Part shown: piece after piece, positions 1 through 9,110 of the stretch
How positions within the stretch are numbered: the stretch's first letter is position 1
How the letters are laid out: every line of letters starts with the position of its first letter
Assembly (NCBI GenBank): GCA_038030265.1
Contig: CM075943.1
Span: forward strand, 32,550,001-32,614,000
From: Corythucha ciliata
Lineage: Eukaryota > Arthropoda > Insecta > Hemiptera > Tingidae
Direction: 5' to 3'
DNA: 64,000 nucleotides
Program-made: the position numbers and the translations under genes
The notes under the pieces: generated by a model
What the model saw: only the letters and a program-made list of their open reading frames with translations
What the model was told of the DNA's origin: nothing
The model's database searches: none

Positions 1-463
1 GCTGCTTGGTTCGATTATATCTTCCTGCAGAAGTCGTTTTACTTCTTCCCTAATGAAAGTTAGGTCCAAAGGATTATACCTTCTTGATTTCACACTGATC
101 GGCCGACATTCTGACGCCAAATGACCAAAAAGAGAAGCTGGCTGCACGTTTGCAACAGCCAGAGCACTGATATTTAAAGGGGACTTTGTTCCTCCGAAAG
201 ACATTTGAAGGCTTTCGTGATTCTGGAGAATGTCGTGTCCGATTAACACATCACAGCATAAATCCCGGAGGACATACAGGTAGACTTTGTGGACAAAGTG
301 CCCGGGTAACTGTATTGTCACAGAACATTTGTTTTCGACGGATGTTTGAAAGGAAGTTGAAGCCATTAAGATTCGTTCTTGACAACGTAGAATTTTCAAA
401 TTCAAACTTCGAGCTAGTTGTTCACTCACAAAACTAATTGAACTACCAGTGTCGATAAGAGCA
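1..463 (-). pseudogene. Gypsy-1 protease and start of reverse transcriptase (partial)
   Basis: On the minus strand the frame is open to the window edge. It starts with a retropepsin active-site motif (ALIDTGSS), runs through the protease body, including the VLIGHDIL segment, and reaches the RT lead-in (YNPLDL, then a REEVKRLL-type segment). This is the pol N-terminus of a Ty3/Gypsy LTR retrotransposon; the rest of pol lies outside the window. Its gag is at 1447-2253, and element X copy 1 separates the two. The protease codon frame resumes exactly where the inserted element ends, so gag-pro was continuous before the insertion. Family assignment rests on the motif order; the lineage within Gypsy is not resolved. 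Confidence 0.85.
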
Positions 464-1446
464 TGTTACGGGGGTGGAAAAATTGGTCCGAGCCCCGATC
501 CCTCGAGGGGAAAAATAAAAACTTTCGCCAGCCATTATTTTTTTGTATTTTAGTTTTTTTTGGGGGGGGGGGTGTGATTTTGGCTGTGCCAATAATCACG
601 GAAGGAGAAAGAAGGAAGGGTGTGTGGTTCTGGCTGAGCCAAGGACCACGGAAGGAAAAAAAAATATGAAAGAGGGAGTTAGAGGAGTTTACTCGAACTC
701 CGCCTCGTAGGCCGTAAGAAAATCGTCAGGATTGTACAGGTCGATGAAATCGGTGGTACTTTCACACGTGAGAAACTCGTCTTCAGACGTTGGAGTTGAG
801 ACTGACGAGTCGCTAGGGATTTGACCAGGCGCTGAAGGTTCAGCAGGCTGTGACGACGGTTGAGAAATGGCGACAGTTCGATATTCGCCGGGAAATGGGC
901 TCGTCGGTCGAAGAAGTTTACGATTGTGATCGTATCGGACCAATACGGGTGTCGGGCAGCCACACGTAGAACGAGTTACCGTTTTACAATTCCGACAAAT
1001 TTTCAAACGGGCGAGTTTAGGTCGAGCTGAAGGAAGAGAAGAAGGGACGGCAGCCGGGGGAGGAGTTTGAATCGGCCGAGAGGAAGATACGAGCGACGAG
1101 GGAGGCAGAAGGGTAACTTTCAATAGTTGAGCTGAGCCGCAACTGTTTACTGGTTCCCGAGAAGGAGAAGTTGTTCGAGAGGCCGAACAAGCTTCGGGGG
1201 TAGGAACCTCTGGTGGCTGAGCCAAACAGAGGGGTATCGTACACCGCTCGGGGAAGAGCGCTTGGAACGTACGAGCCGAAGAAGCGCTATAGCTCTTAGA
1301 CCTGAGTGATCGTTCCGTGGTGAAAAGGAAGGAAAAACAATTAACCAGAAGAGTTTGGCTGCGCCAAAATACTCTACGGCAAAAGAAAGGAAGTAGCTTT
1401 CTTCAGAGAAGAGGGAGTGGATGAGCTAGCAACGACCGCTGAGACA
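464..1446 (-). mobile_element. Element X, copy 1 (unclassified, inserted in Gypsy-1)
   Basis: This block is the reverse complement of about 6490-7477 with very few differences, and it interrupts the Gypsy-1 gag-pro frame. Both copies end in CGTAACA on the element's 3' side. Read on the minus strand, this copy can be drawn as beginning TG and ending CA. AACATG occurs at both junctions, which leaves the target duplication ambiguous (2-6 bp). The 5' part present in copy 2 (5430-6490) is missing, so this copy looks 5'-truncated as in retroposition; a solo-LTR-like unit is the alternative. Removing the block restores the Gypsy-1 codon frame. Confidence 0.7.
689..1409 (-). CDS. Element X ORF: Ser/Pro-rich protein, no ATG, intact in this copy
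   Basis: I do not recognise this product. The frame is open for about 240 codons from an upstream stop near 1410 to the stop at 689-691, with no ATG codon anywhere in it. The protein is rich in Ser and Pro. It has a short Cys cluster (CRNCK, then STCGC, arranged C-x2-C-x7-C-x-C) about 90 residues before an acidic C-terminus (DFIDLYNPDD then YEAEFE). Copy 2 at 6463-7263 is nearly identical but has 2 extra bases near 7182, which replace the acidic tail. Conservation in two copies suggests coding, but the missing start means it may be an exon, need a non-AUG start, or not be translated. Confidence 0.45.
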
Positions 1447-2253
1447 TGTTTTACCGAAGTTTTTAGAGCAACACGCGGACCCGATCGGCACACCTTGGCA
1501 AAATGCCCTAATTTGTTACACTTCGAGCACGTGACGTCCCGAGCTGGGCAACGATCCCTTGTGTGGAAATTGCGACCACAGAAGTAACATGATTTGACAT
1601 GGATAGTTTTTGTAGAAGACTCTGAAGTTGATGCAACTACTGGATCGTTCTCAGAAATTTCTGAGAACGATGGATGGATTTGAAGGATTTTTGTCTATCA
1701 ATAACGAATTAACGGAATGAATATTGTTGTACATCATTGAATGTTGTTGGGCCAGCTCCATTGCTCTAGCTTGATCGACTGCTTCAGTTAAACTTAATGT
1801 ACTCGTCTCAAGGAGACGCTGTCTAATCTGATTCGACAACAACCCACTGATAAAGGCATCCCTCATGAAATCAGAGCAGTTTTGTTCAGCTGTCACTGCT
1901 TTGAATTTACACCTATTAGCAAGAATTTTTAGAGCTTCCACGTACCTTTCGATTGCTTCTCCGGGTTGCTGTCGTCTAGTTTGAAGCTCATGCCTCGCAA
2001 ATACTTCATTAACTGGCTTGACGTATAGATTTTGTAGTACACTCATTGCGTCCGAGTAGGTTCCGGAATGTCTAATGTATTGGAACACCGTAGGTGATAC
2101 AAGGTTGTGAAGTATTCTTAGCTTCTGTTCATCGTTCGTTTGGATTGACGCAATTAAGTTTAGAAAGGTGCGATGCCAGTGTTCCCATTCAATCGTCGCT
2201 GTCGGTGAACCCGGATCGAGATTTAGTTTGTCTGGTTGAAGGAGACGGTCCAT
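1447..2253 (-). pseudogene. Gypsy-1 gag with two zinc knuckles (frame-disrupted)
   Basis: The ATG at 2253 opens a 200-codon capsid-type gag frame. It carries the typical Gypsy N-terminal pattern (WEHWHRTFLN) and the later stretch with QPGEAIERYVEAL. This frame stops at 1651-1653. The nucleocapsid part, with two CCHC knuckles (C-x2-C-x4-H-x4-C; CYFCGRNFHTRDRC near 1550-1590 and CSKCNKLGHFAKVC near 1490-1531), is in another frame. The change of frame coincides with a perfect 28-bp palindrome at 1644-1671. Beyond the knuckles the frame runs into element X. Gag binds and packages the element RNA; this copy is broken. Confidence 0.85.
1644..1671. repeat. Perfect 28-bp palindrome at the gag frame break
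   Basis: The sequence reads ATCGTTCTCAGAAA followed by its exact reverse complement, with no spacer. It contains the gag stop codon (1651-1653). It lies between the capsid frame and the zinc-knuckle frame of Gypsy-1. Confidence 0.9.
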
Positions 2254-2394
2254 GTCTCCTAGGTAGATGTTCCCAAAATAATTTCGTCAAATAAATTGAA
2301 ATGATTAAGACCTTTTGTAAAATAAGGCTGATTTGACAAAATTATGCAATCAGGGTTTTAAATGGGTTTGTAAAGAAAGGTAAACGTAAACAGT
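2254..2394. other. Non-coding stretch upstream of Gypsy-1 gag
   Basis: This is AT-rich sequence just upstream of the gag ATG on the minus strand, where a leader, primer site and LTR edge would be expected. I cannot define an LTR, because no second copy is in the window. Confidence 0.3.
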
Positions 2395-2945
2395 AAACAT
2401 GTGGGAATATTCAATTTCACATCACAGACACTAAGAAGATTAGGCTTCCGACAGCTTCACAATATGGGGTCCTTATACTCAAAGGTTTTTCTTCCTAATT
2501 TAAAATCCGACCATTCACTTCTGCCAGTGTTTTTAAAGTATTACAGTCTTTCATCCCGAATTTTTGTAAGAGCTTCTCGATGAATGATTTTTGATTGAGA
2601 CTTATTTTTCCATCTCCATGACGATTAATAGTGATACTAACAATCAGGTGAAGACTCCTTAATTTGAAATTCCTTTTTCAAATTTTGAATGAAATTCTCG
2701 ATGTCATCCGTTGACCTTCCGTTTCCGTTTTCCATTCCTCGGACAAATAAACACGGATCTGATGCTGATTTGAAAAAATTTTGGGGTTTCATAAATTGTT
2801 CGAACAATTATTATTCTCCCGTTCCAGCACCTTGGACTTTGTTTGAGTCCATAGAGGCTCCTCTTCAATTTCCATACTCGGCCGGAAGCGTCGTTATAAC
2901 CTTCTGGCTGGTGCATGAAAACCTGTTCTTTGAGATAGCCCTAAA
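2395..2945 (-). pseudogene. Degraded Copia reverse-transcriptase fragment
   Basis: Translated minus-strand pieces match the Copia pol at 37413-38054 in order. From high to low coordinate they are the QPEGYND and WKLKRSLYGLKQSPRCWN block (2830-2920), a DPCLF-like segment, then KLLQKFGMKDC-like sequence (about 2550-2600). Several frame changes and stops separate them, so this is a decayed relative of that Copia family rather than a functional gene. No LTRs are visible on either side. The Gypsy-1 gag region lies to the left and another Gypsy scrap to the right. Confidence 0.8.
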
Positions 2946-3055
2946 GGAATGTTTTGTATAGTGTCGGGCTCTCCTACCGGATTACGAGATAGGTAGTCCG
3001 CCACACTGTTCTCTTTAGACGAAAGGTGATGGCTGCGAAAGCGATATGGCGTCAC
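2945..3055 (-). pseudogene. Gypsy RNase H tail fragment
   Basis: The minus strand encodes a short stretch reading SKENSVADYLSRNPVG, the signature at the end of Ty3/Gypsy RNase H just before the integrase linker. Only about 35 codons are recognisable; degenerate repeat sequence follows at 3060-3174. Confidence 0.65.
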
Positions 3056-3174
3056 AAATACGCTGGTATAATTGATAAAATACGCTAATTCACGGCCAAA
3101 ATTGGCAAAAACGCTAATTGACAGGTAAAATTTAGCTGATTCACAAACGAAAAATTGCACAGCAGAAAATAATG

Positions 3175-3674
3175 NNNNNNNNNNNNNNNNNNNNNNNNNN
3201 NNNNNNNNNNNNNNNNNNNNNNNNNNNNNNNNNNNNNNNNNNNNNNNNNNNNNNNNNNNNNNNNNNNNNNNNNNNNNNNNNNNNNNNNNNNNNNNNNNNN
3301 NNNNNNNNNNNNNNNNNNNNNNNNNNNNNNNNNNNNNNNNNNNNNNNNNNNNNNNNNNNNNNNNNNNNNNNNNNNNNNNNNNNNNNNNNNNNNNNNNNNN
3401 NNNNNNNNNNNNNNNNNNNNNNNNNNNNNNNNNNNNNNNNNNNNNNNNNNNNNNNNNNNNNNNNNNNNNNNNNNNNNNNNNNNNNNNNNNNNNNNNNNNN
3501 NNNNNNNNNNNNNNNNNNNNNNNNNNNNNNNNNNNNNNNNNNNNNNNNNNNNNNNNNNNNNNNNNNNNNNNNNNNNNNNNNNNNNNNNNNNNNNNNNNNN
3601 NNNNNNNNNNNNNNNNNNNNNNNNNNNNNNNNNNNNNNNNNNNNNNNNNNNNNNNNNNNNNNNNNNNNNNNNNN
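3175..3674. other. Assembly gap (500 N)
   Basis: There are exactly 500 unknown bases, the same length as the second gap, so the size is probably a placeholder. Open frames spanning it are meaningless. Confidence 0.99.
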
Positions 3675-3689
3675 TTTACATACCCGGCA

Positions 3690-4612
3690 TTCCTGATCTG
3701 GTGCTGGTAGATGGTGCTGGTAGATGGTGCTGGTAGATGGTGCTGGTAGATGGTGCTGGTAGATGGTGCTGGAAGATGATGCTGGTAGATGGTGCTGGTA
3801 GATGATGCTGGTAGATGGTGCTGGTAGATGGTGCTGGTAGATGGTGCTGGTAGATGGTGCTGTTAGATGGTGCTGGTAGATGGTGCTGGTAGATGGTGCT
3901 GGTAAATGGTGCTGGTAGATGGTGCTGGTAAATGGTGCTGGTAGATGGTGCTGGAAGATGATGCTGGTTGATGGTGCTGGTAGATGGTGCCGGTAGGTGG
4001 TATACCGTTCACCAGCACCATCTACCAGCAACATCTACTAGCACCGTCCACCAGCATCATCAACTAGCATCTACCAGCATCATCTGGTATCATGGTGCTA
4101 GTTGGTGGTCTTTTATCTACCATCCACCAGCTCCATCAGCCCTCACTATCTACCCGTACCATCTGGCAGCACCGTCCACTAGCATCTACCAGCATCGTCT
4201 GGTGTCATGGTGCTAGTGGATGGTGTAACACCGACAAGCACCATCCACCTGCAGATGATTCTGGTGGATAGTGCTGGTAGATGGTGCTGGTAGATGGTGC
4301 TGGTAGTTGGAGCTGGTAGATGGTGCTGGTAGATGGTGCTGGTAGATGGTGCTGGTAGATGGTGCTGGTAGATGGTGTTGGTAGATAGTGCTGGTAGATG
4401 GTGCTGGAAGATGGTGCTGGTAAGATGGTGCTGGTAGATGGTGCTGGTAGATGGTGCTGGTAGATGGTGCTGGTAGATGGTGCTTGAAGATGGTGCTTGA
4501 AGATGGTGCTGGTAGATGATGCTGGTAGATGATGCTGGTAGATGGTGCTGGTAGATGGTGCTGGAAGATGGTGCTGGTGGATGGTGCTGGTTGATGGTGT
4601 TGGTAGTGTTTC
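3690..4612. repeat. 13-bp minisatellite with two orientation switches
   Basis: The unit is TGCTGGTAGATGG (13 bp), tandemly repeated with scattered substitutions. It runs in the plus orientation at about 3695-4010, as its reverse complement (CCATCTACCAGCA) with more divergence at about 4010-4200, and again in plus orientation at about 4210-4612. Because 13 is not a multiple of 3, any frame reads a 13-residue repeat, which explains the long but meaningless open frames here. The inverted middle could fold back on both flanks. Confidence 0.95.
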
Positions 4613-4639
4613 TTGAATGGGTCAAAAGTGCGCAATGTT

Positions 4640-5065
4640 GACTTTTGCTACGGCGAAACCAGTATAACTTGGAGAAGGGGGGTGGTGGTGAGCCTGGCAG
4701 CCCCGGACAATTTGCTTTTTTGGGTCACGAAACTTGTTTTTGATACGCCAACTACCCCCCCCCCCCCCCAAAGGGTTTGAATGGGCCAACCCTGCGATAC
4801 TTTGTTTTTTAAAAGTGCCGGACCCTTGAAAATTGTTATTTTGAAATGAGCTAACCTCGCGATATTACTTTTGGTCAACAGGGCGACATTTGTTTTTAAG
4901 CGAAACCCATATGAGATTGCCATAGCCCGACAAGATTGGATTTGAACGGAGCTAACTCCGCGGAATTGCTTTTTGAATGGGACAGCCCTGCGAAATTTTG
5001 TTTTTGAAAGGGACCGGACCTTTGAAATTGCTCTTTAAACTGAACAAACACGATGGAAATGTCAG
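4640..5065. repeat. Degenerate ~31-bp tandem repeat (family C)
   Basis: About a dozen diverged units follow the pattern (A)ATGGG-CCAGCCCTGCGAAATT-GTTTTTG, with a period near 30-34 bp. Examples are the stretches around 4780, 4850, 4960 and 5010. A C-homopolymer (4750-4769) interrupts one unit. There is no coding evidence. Confidence 0.65.
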
Positions 5066-5224
5066 CTTTGGAGGGGAAAAAAGAGTGAAAAACCAATATT
5101 GGTTATTGAAACAATTCAATAACCAAACCCTTGAAATATGGCTCTGTTAGTGTCAAATCAGTGAACTATTCTGACTTCGAAAGTGTCTAACTAGCGGTGT
5201 GGAGAGCTTTTTAAGCAATGAACT

Positions 5225-5425
5225 TCACTGTAGTTGGGGCTATAGTGTAATTTGGAGTTTTGCTGGTGGTTTGGAGCTTTGGTGTGGCTGGGTCTTTACT
5301 GAGGATAGAAATTAGAGGTTGAATGTGGTTTGAAAAGCTTGACTGTGATTTGGAGTTTTGCTGAGCTTTGGGGGCTTTGCTGTGGCTGGGCCTTTTTGAG
5401 GTTACTCTGCTTGGAGCAACCACCA
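5225..5425. repeat. Imperfect direct repeat of about 55 bp, period near 100
   Basis: The stretch beginning TTTGGAGTTTTGCTG with GGTGTGGCTGGGTCTTT (about 5250-5300) recurs at about 5348-5402 with GCTGTGGCTGGGCCTTT. I see no gene in 5066-5430. Confidence 0.5.
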
Positions 5426-5824
5426 GTTAGTGCCGGCTTTGAGGGGGGGGGGGGCGAACCGGGCGACCGCCCGGGGGCGCGTCTGGCTAAATGAGGATGG
5501 GGAGGGGGAAGGTGGTCGAGAAAAAACGTGTTACCGGACGGTAATTATCTTACTCAAAATTATGAACGTCCTAAATCTTTTTTCTTTCTTTCTAAATCTT
5601 TATCCTTTTACTTCACTTACTGAATTCTCTCGCTCTCCTAGCGGCTTTATTTCAGACGACGGAAGGGCGCGGCCCTCCTCGCCCCTCAGCTCCTGTTTCT
5701 ACTTCCTAAAATCTTGCTGACTTGACAAAACTTCTTTTCTAACTTTTCACTATGCGAGCCTATCAGATCCCTTATTATTTCTTTCATTTCCTTTTCATTA
5801 TCCAATCACAAGCGACCTCCAAAA

Positions 5825-5832
5825 TATAAATA
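5825..5832 (+). promoter_or_regulatory. Candidate TATA box of element X
   Basis: TATAAATA lies in an AT-rich context after a CCAATCA-like motif (5803-5809). A start near 5855 would be expected from the usual ~30-bp spacing. No transcript evidence is available. Confidence 0.4.
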
Positions 5833-6203
5833 CGTCGCTCAGTCAAACTTTCGACACATTCTGCTGTCTGTCTTTGATGCGATCAGACGTTTTTTCTCTG
5901 CATTGACTCTACCGACTCTGGCCTTTTCTTGCGAAGTTGAGAAGCGATTCGTCCCAAAGTCTGCCGTCTGTTTCTCGAAGTGAAGGGATAAGACCTTGGC
6001 TAAAGGCCCCCCAACCGAGGGAGAACATTCGTTCGACGACTCCGTCCCAGCTTCTTCTCGTCGCTATTTTAAAACCCTTCTTTCTTCTACCCTTGCCGGA
6101 GTGCTTTCGAAACGGCTTTGTTTTTTTAATTTTTTTCTTTCCTCTCCTCGGGAAGCCAGCTCGCTCCTATTGAAAGATAGTCGAGCATCCGAGCTTTTAC
6201 CTT

Positions 6204-6308
6204 CTTCACTGGTTTTTTTCAAGACCTGAGTGGTGAAGAACGGTAGCGTTCGAGCATATTTTGAAGACCCTCTTCACTGGTTTTTTTCAAAACCCAAGTC
6301 GTGAAGAG
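6204..6308 (+). repeat. Tandemly duplicated large hairpin in element X
   Basis: Hairpin 1 has lower arms CTTCAC (6204-6209) and GTGAAG (6233-6238), with upper arms GGTTTT and AAGACC. Hairpin 2, 66 bp downstream, has lower arms CTCTTCAC (6270-6277) and GTGAAGAG (6301-6308), with upper arms GGTTTT and AAAACC. The difference in the upper 3' arm (AAG versus AAA) keeps pairing through a G-U pair. Confidence 0.7.
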
Positions 6309-6322
6309 CGGTGTACCTCCTC

Positions 6323-7368
6323 CTTCGATTGGCTCAGCCAACGAGGCCTCCTTCTCCTTCAATACCTGTTCTGCCCAGCGTTCAGGTATCCTCCTGTCGA
6401 CGTCTCGATAAGGGGTACTGGCCAAGCCAGCCCTCGGAAGAACGTTTGTTTCGCGACCTTAAGACAGTCCGTCTGGGCCGCACGTTTTCCTTCCCCCCAA
6501 AGCGTCGTTCTCTTCTCACTCCTTCTCCAGGAGACGACTGCTTCTTCTTCCTTTCTTTTACCGTAGAGTATTTTGGCGCAGCCAAACTCTTCTGGTTTAT
6601 TGTTTTTCCTTCTTTTTCACCACGGAACGATCACGCAGGTCTAAGCGCTATAGCGCTTCTTCGGCTCGTACGTTCCAAGCGCTCTTCCCCGAGCGGTGTA
6701 CGATACCCCTCTGTTTGGCTCAGCCACCAGAGGTTCCTACCCCCGAAGCTTGTTCGGCCTCTCGAACAACTTCTCCTTCTCGGGAACCAGTAAACAGTTG
6801 CGGCTCAGCCCAACTATTGAAAGTTACCCTTCTGCCTCCCTCGTCGCTCGTATCTTCCTCTCGGCCGATTCAAACTCCTCCCCCGGCTGCCGTCCCTTCT
6901 TCTCTTCCTTCAGCTCGACCTAAACTCGCCCGTTTGAAAATTTGTCGGAATTGTAAAACGGTAACTCGTTCTACGTGTGGCTGCCCGACGCCCGTATTGG
7001 TCCGATACGATCACAATCGTAAACTTCTTCCACCGACGAGCCCATTTCCCGGCGAATATCGAACTGTCGCCATTTCTCTACCGTCGTCACAGCCTGCTGA
7101 ACCTTCGGCGCCTGGTCAAATCCCTAGCGACTCGTCAGTCTCAACTCCAACGTCTGAAGACGAGTTTCTCACGTGTGAAAGTATACCACCGATTTCATCG
7201 ACCTGTACAATCCTGACGATTTTCTTACGGCCTACGAGGCGGAGTTCGAGTAAACTCCTCTAACTCCCATCTTTCATCTTTTTTTTCCTTCCGTGGTCCT
7301 TGGCTCAGCCAGAACCACACACCCTTCCTTCTTTCTCCTTCCGTGATTATTGGCACAGCCAAAATCAC
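6323..7368 (+). repeat. Six hairpins with a shared apical motif in element X
   Basis: Sites are 6323-6346, 6412-6435, 6565-6590, 6708-6733, 7293-7318 and 7343-7368. Each has an apical stem NTGGC/GCCAN closed by a 3-base loop (TCA, CAA, GCA, TCA, TCA, ACA). Below it is a small asymmetric internal loop or bulge (2x1 in four of six; 1x0 and 3x0 in the others), then a lower stem of different sequence that still pairs. Lower arms are CTTCG/CGAGG, GGGG/CCTC, AGAG/CTCT, CCTCTG/CAGAGG, GTGGT/ACCAC and GTGAT/ATCAC. The last four also occur in copy 1, in reverse orientation. Confidence 0.8.
6463..7263 (+). pseudogene. Element X ORF, frameshifted copy
   Basis: This is the same Ser/Pro-rich, ATG-less frame as at 689-1409, open from just after the stop at 6460-6462. 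It includes the CRNCK and STCGC cysteine cluster (about 6940-6985). Relative to copy 1 it has 2 extra bases near 7182, so the acidic tail is replaced by an unrelated reading that stops at 7261-7263. The product is unknown. Confidence 0.5.
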
Positions 7369-7499
7369 ACCCCCCCCCCCAAAAAAACTAAAGTACAAAA
7401 AAAAAATGGCTGGCGAAAGTTTTTATTTTTCCCCTCGAGGGATCGGGGTTCGGACCAATTTTTCCACCCCCGTAACAAACGATCTAAGAACCGCAAGTT

Positions 7500-7740
7500 C
7501 TTCTCTAGTTCAAAACTATAAAAAAGCCGAAAATGATATTTTTAAAAAATTCTACCCGTGAATTACAGAGCTTTTCCACTATACTTTATCCGCGAATCGG
7601 TGATTTTCCTCAATTTCGGGCCTGAAGTAGCGTTTTTATCCCATGCTACCAATTTGTCTCATTTTTTGCCATGAATTGAAGTTTTCCTCAAGTTTTGCAG
7701 CAAATTAGCGATTTTAGTTTATTATTCATTCTGAATAATA
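7500..7740. repeat. Degenerate ~30-bp repeat family A, reverse orientation
   Basis: Diverged units of the family seen at 28.4-30.5, 46.9-48.4 and 49.6-50.9 kb lie here in reverse complement (for example AAATTAGCGATTTTAG near 7704). There is no gene. Confidence 0.6.
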
Positions 7741-7789
7741 TACAGTCCGCGCGCCGAAAGAATGCCCCTGAGAAAAGAATTGTGACATT

Positions 7790-8815
7790 TGTATTACAGT
7801 CTCGAAAACATTTGGCTGTTCGGCTATGGACAGGGTTCCTCTTACCCCTCTGCAGGCTGGTGGTCTGTCTCCTTGCTCAGTGGGCGCTCATCATTTTTAG
7901 CTGGGGGTGGGGGGGGGGCGCTGGAGGAACTTGCGAAGACGATTTGTCATCGTCTTTGTTTCCGCCAGTTATCGGGGGTCCACCAGGGCACGTGGCTCTT
8001 GGGTGGTTTCCTAGATGGGATAGAATATCAAGCGGCGTTGCGGTGACGATATCCTGGACATTTTCTGCAAGCCGATCCAGGTTACGTGGGTTTTGAGGCT
8101 CAGCTCCTTCGTTACCGATGGAGCTGAGCTTGAGTTCGAGCAAACGGGAAAAAAATTTCCCAGTTTGCTCTTTTAGTTTGGTAACGGGGTGGGTTCAAAG
8201 GCGGACAAAAGACAGAAGGGCCAGGAGGGATAAGGTTTATTAGGATTGGAGCGTGGAAACGTGACGACAAATGAGGGAGGATTGTCCAGGATGCATCAAA
8301 GGCGGACCTAAAGAGAGTGACGTCCACGTGGGACGTCGCTTTTTATGGGATGAAAAGGTGGGCGTGGTCCCCTCGTTCAAGACTAAAAGGTGATGACGAA
8401 TAATGAGCGCGATGAGATCCTCAACCCCGCTCGTCCGCGTCAGTTCCACCCAATATAGGTGACTACACATTTGCGTCAAGGGAAATTAGGATGTCAGAAG
8501 TTGGTCCCTCCGTAAGGAGGTGGTCCAACTGCTGAAGGTAAGGATCTATAGGATCTTTATATGATTGACAGTAGAGAGATACTAGGATATGAGAGGATGG
8601 TTGTGGGAATTGACGCTTATGGAAGGTCATGTGAGATGAGCAGTGACGAACGAGCTTGACGGGTGAGAGGGATGGATTGAACAGGAAGATCGACGGCCAA
8701 GCCTGTTCATTGGGGGGAGTTCCGGACATCGGGGCCACCCCTGTCCGACACAGGGCGAGGGGGCTGTGACAAGTCGTTCACTCATCGCCTCGCCTACTAG
8801 GTGTCGCGGGCGGCC
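7790..8815 (-). pseudogene. R1-clade LINE endonuclease remnant (copy A)
   Basis: Minus-strand pieces in several frames match an R1/I-type apurinic endonuclease and its downstream linker. In order they are a segment with SHILVSLYCQ and ISLDANV (equivalent to the GDFN motif, about 8465-8590), GVEDLIALI and LNEGTTPTFSS (about 8350-8420), a TSLSLG or DVTL-type segment, then YQTKRANWEIF (about 8150-8190) and NLDRLAENVQ (about 8060-8090). Multiple frameshifts make it non-functional. The N-terminal half of what may be the same LINE lies at 11240-11790, separated by the MULE-like element and other sequence. Confidence 0.75.
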
Positions 8816-9110
8816 ACTTTTTTGGGTTTTCTACTTTTCCAGTTTACCCGCTGGAATGCTCATGAGTAGATTTATCAATCAAAACCGTTGGTTATCGTTG
8901 AGAATCGTGAATTTTTAAAATCCATTTTCTTCAGCTTCCTTTTTGTTCCTTGTTTCTTCCGCCTGTTCTTCGTTTGAAATTTCTTGCTTGTAACTGTAAG
9001 TGGTCGCGTTCATTTATTTTAATTCAAAAGCTGACGTATAACACGAAACATATTCTTTTCAGGCAATATGGCTCATAGCATAGATGTTTTGTTAGAGGGT
9101 GTCTGAGCAC
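8816..9110. other. No gene seen; spacer in copy A
   Basis: This is AT-rich sequence shared with 24881-25196 in copy B. No coding signal or repeat structure is recognised. Confidence 0.5.

Larger units (their letters stand above)
5430..7477 (+). mobile_element. Element X, copy 2 (unclassified, longer copy)
   Basis: The 3' part (about 6490-7477) matches copy 1 at 464-1446, and both end in CGTAACA. The upstream part is assigned to the same element because it carries two hairpins with the same architecture as the four shared ones (see the 6323-7368 entry); its exact 5' limit is not visible and 5430 is approximate. It holds a TATA box near 5825, two large duplicated hairpins (6204-6308), a pyrimidine-rich body and an ATG-less open frame. 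I see no reverse transcriptase, transposase or terminal repeat. A non-autonomous retroposon and an LTR-derived unit are both possible. Confidence 0.55.

Noticed and set aside
3141..4034. Long repetitive open frames over the 13-bp minisatellite and N gaps
   Set aside because: A 13-bp unit without stops reads open in any frame as a 13-residue repeat, and gap bases are not evidence.
5937..6793. Other overlapping open frames on both strands of element X
   Set aside because: Pyrimidine-rich sequence has few stops; these frames lack cross-copy support beyond what the DNA identity gives.
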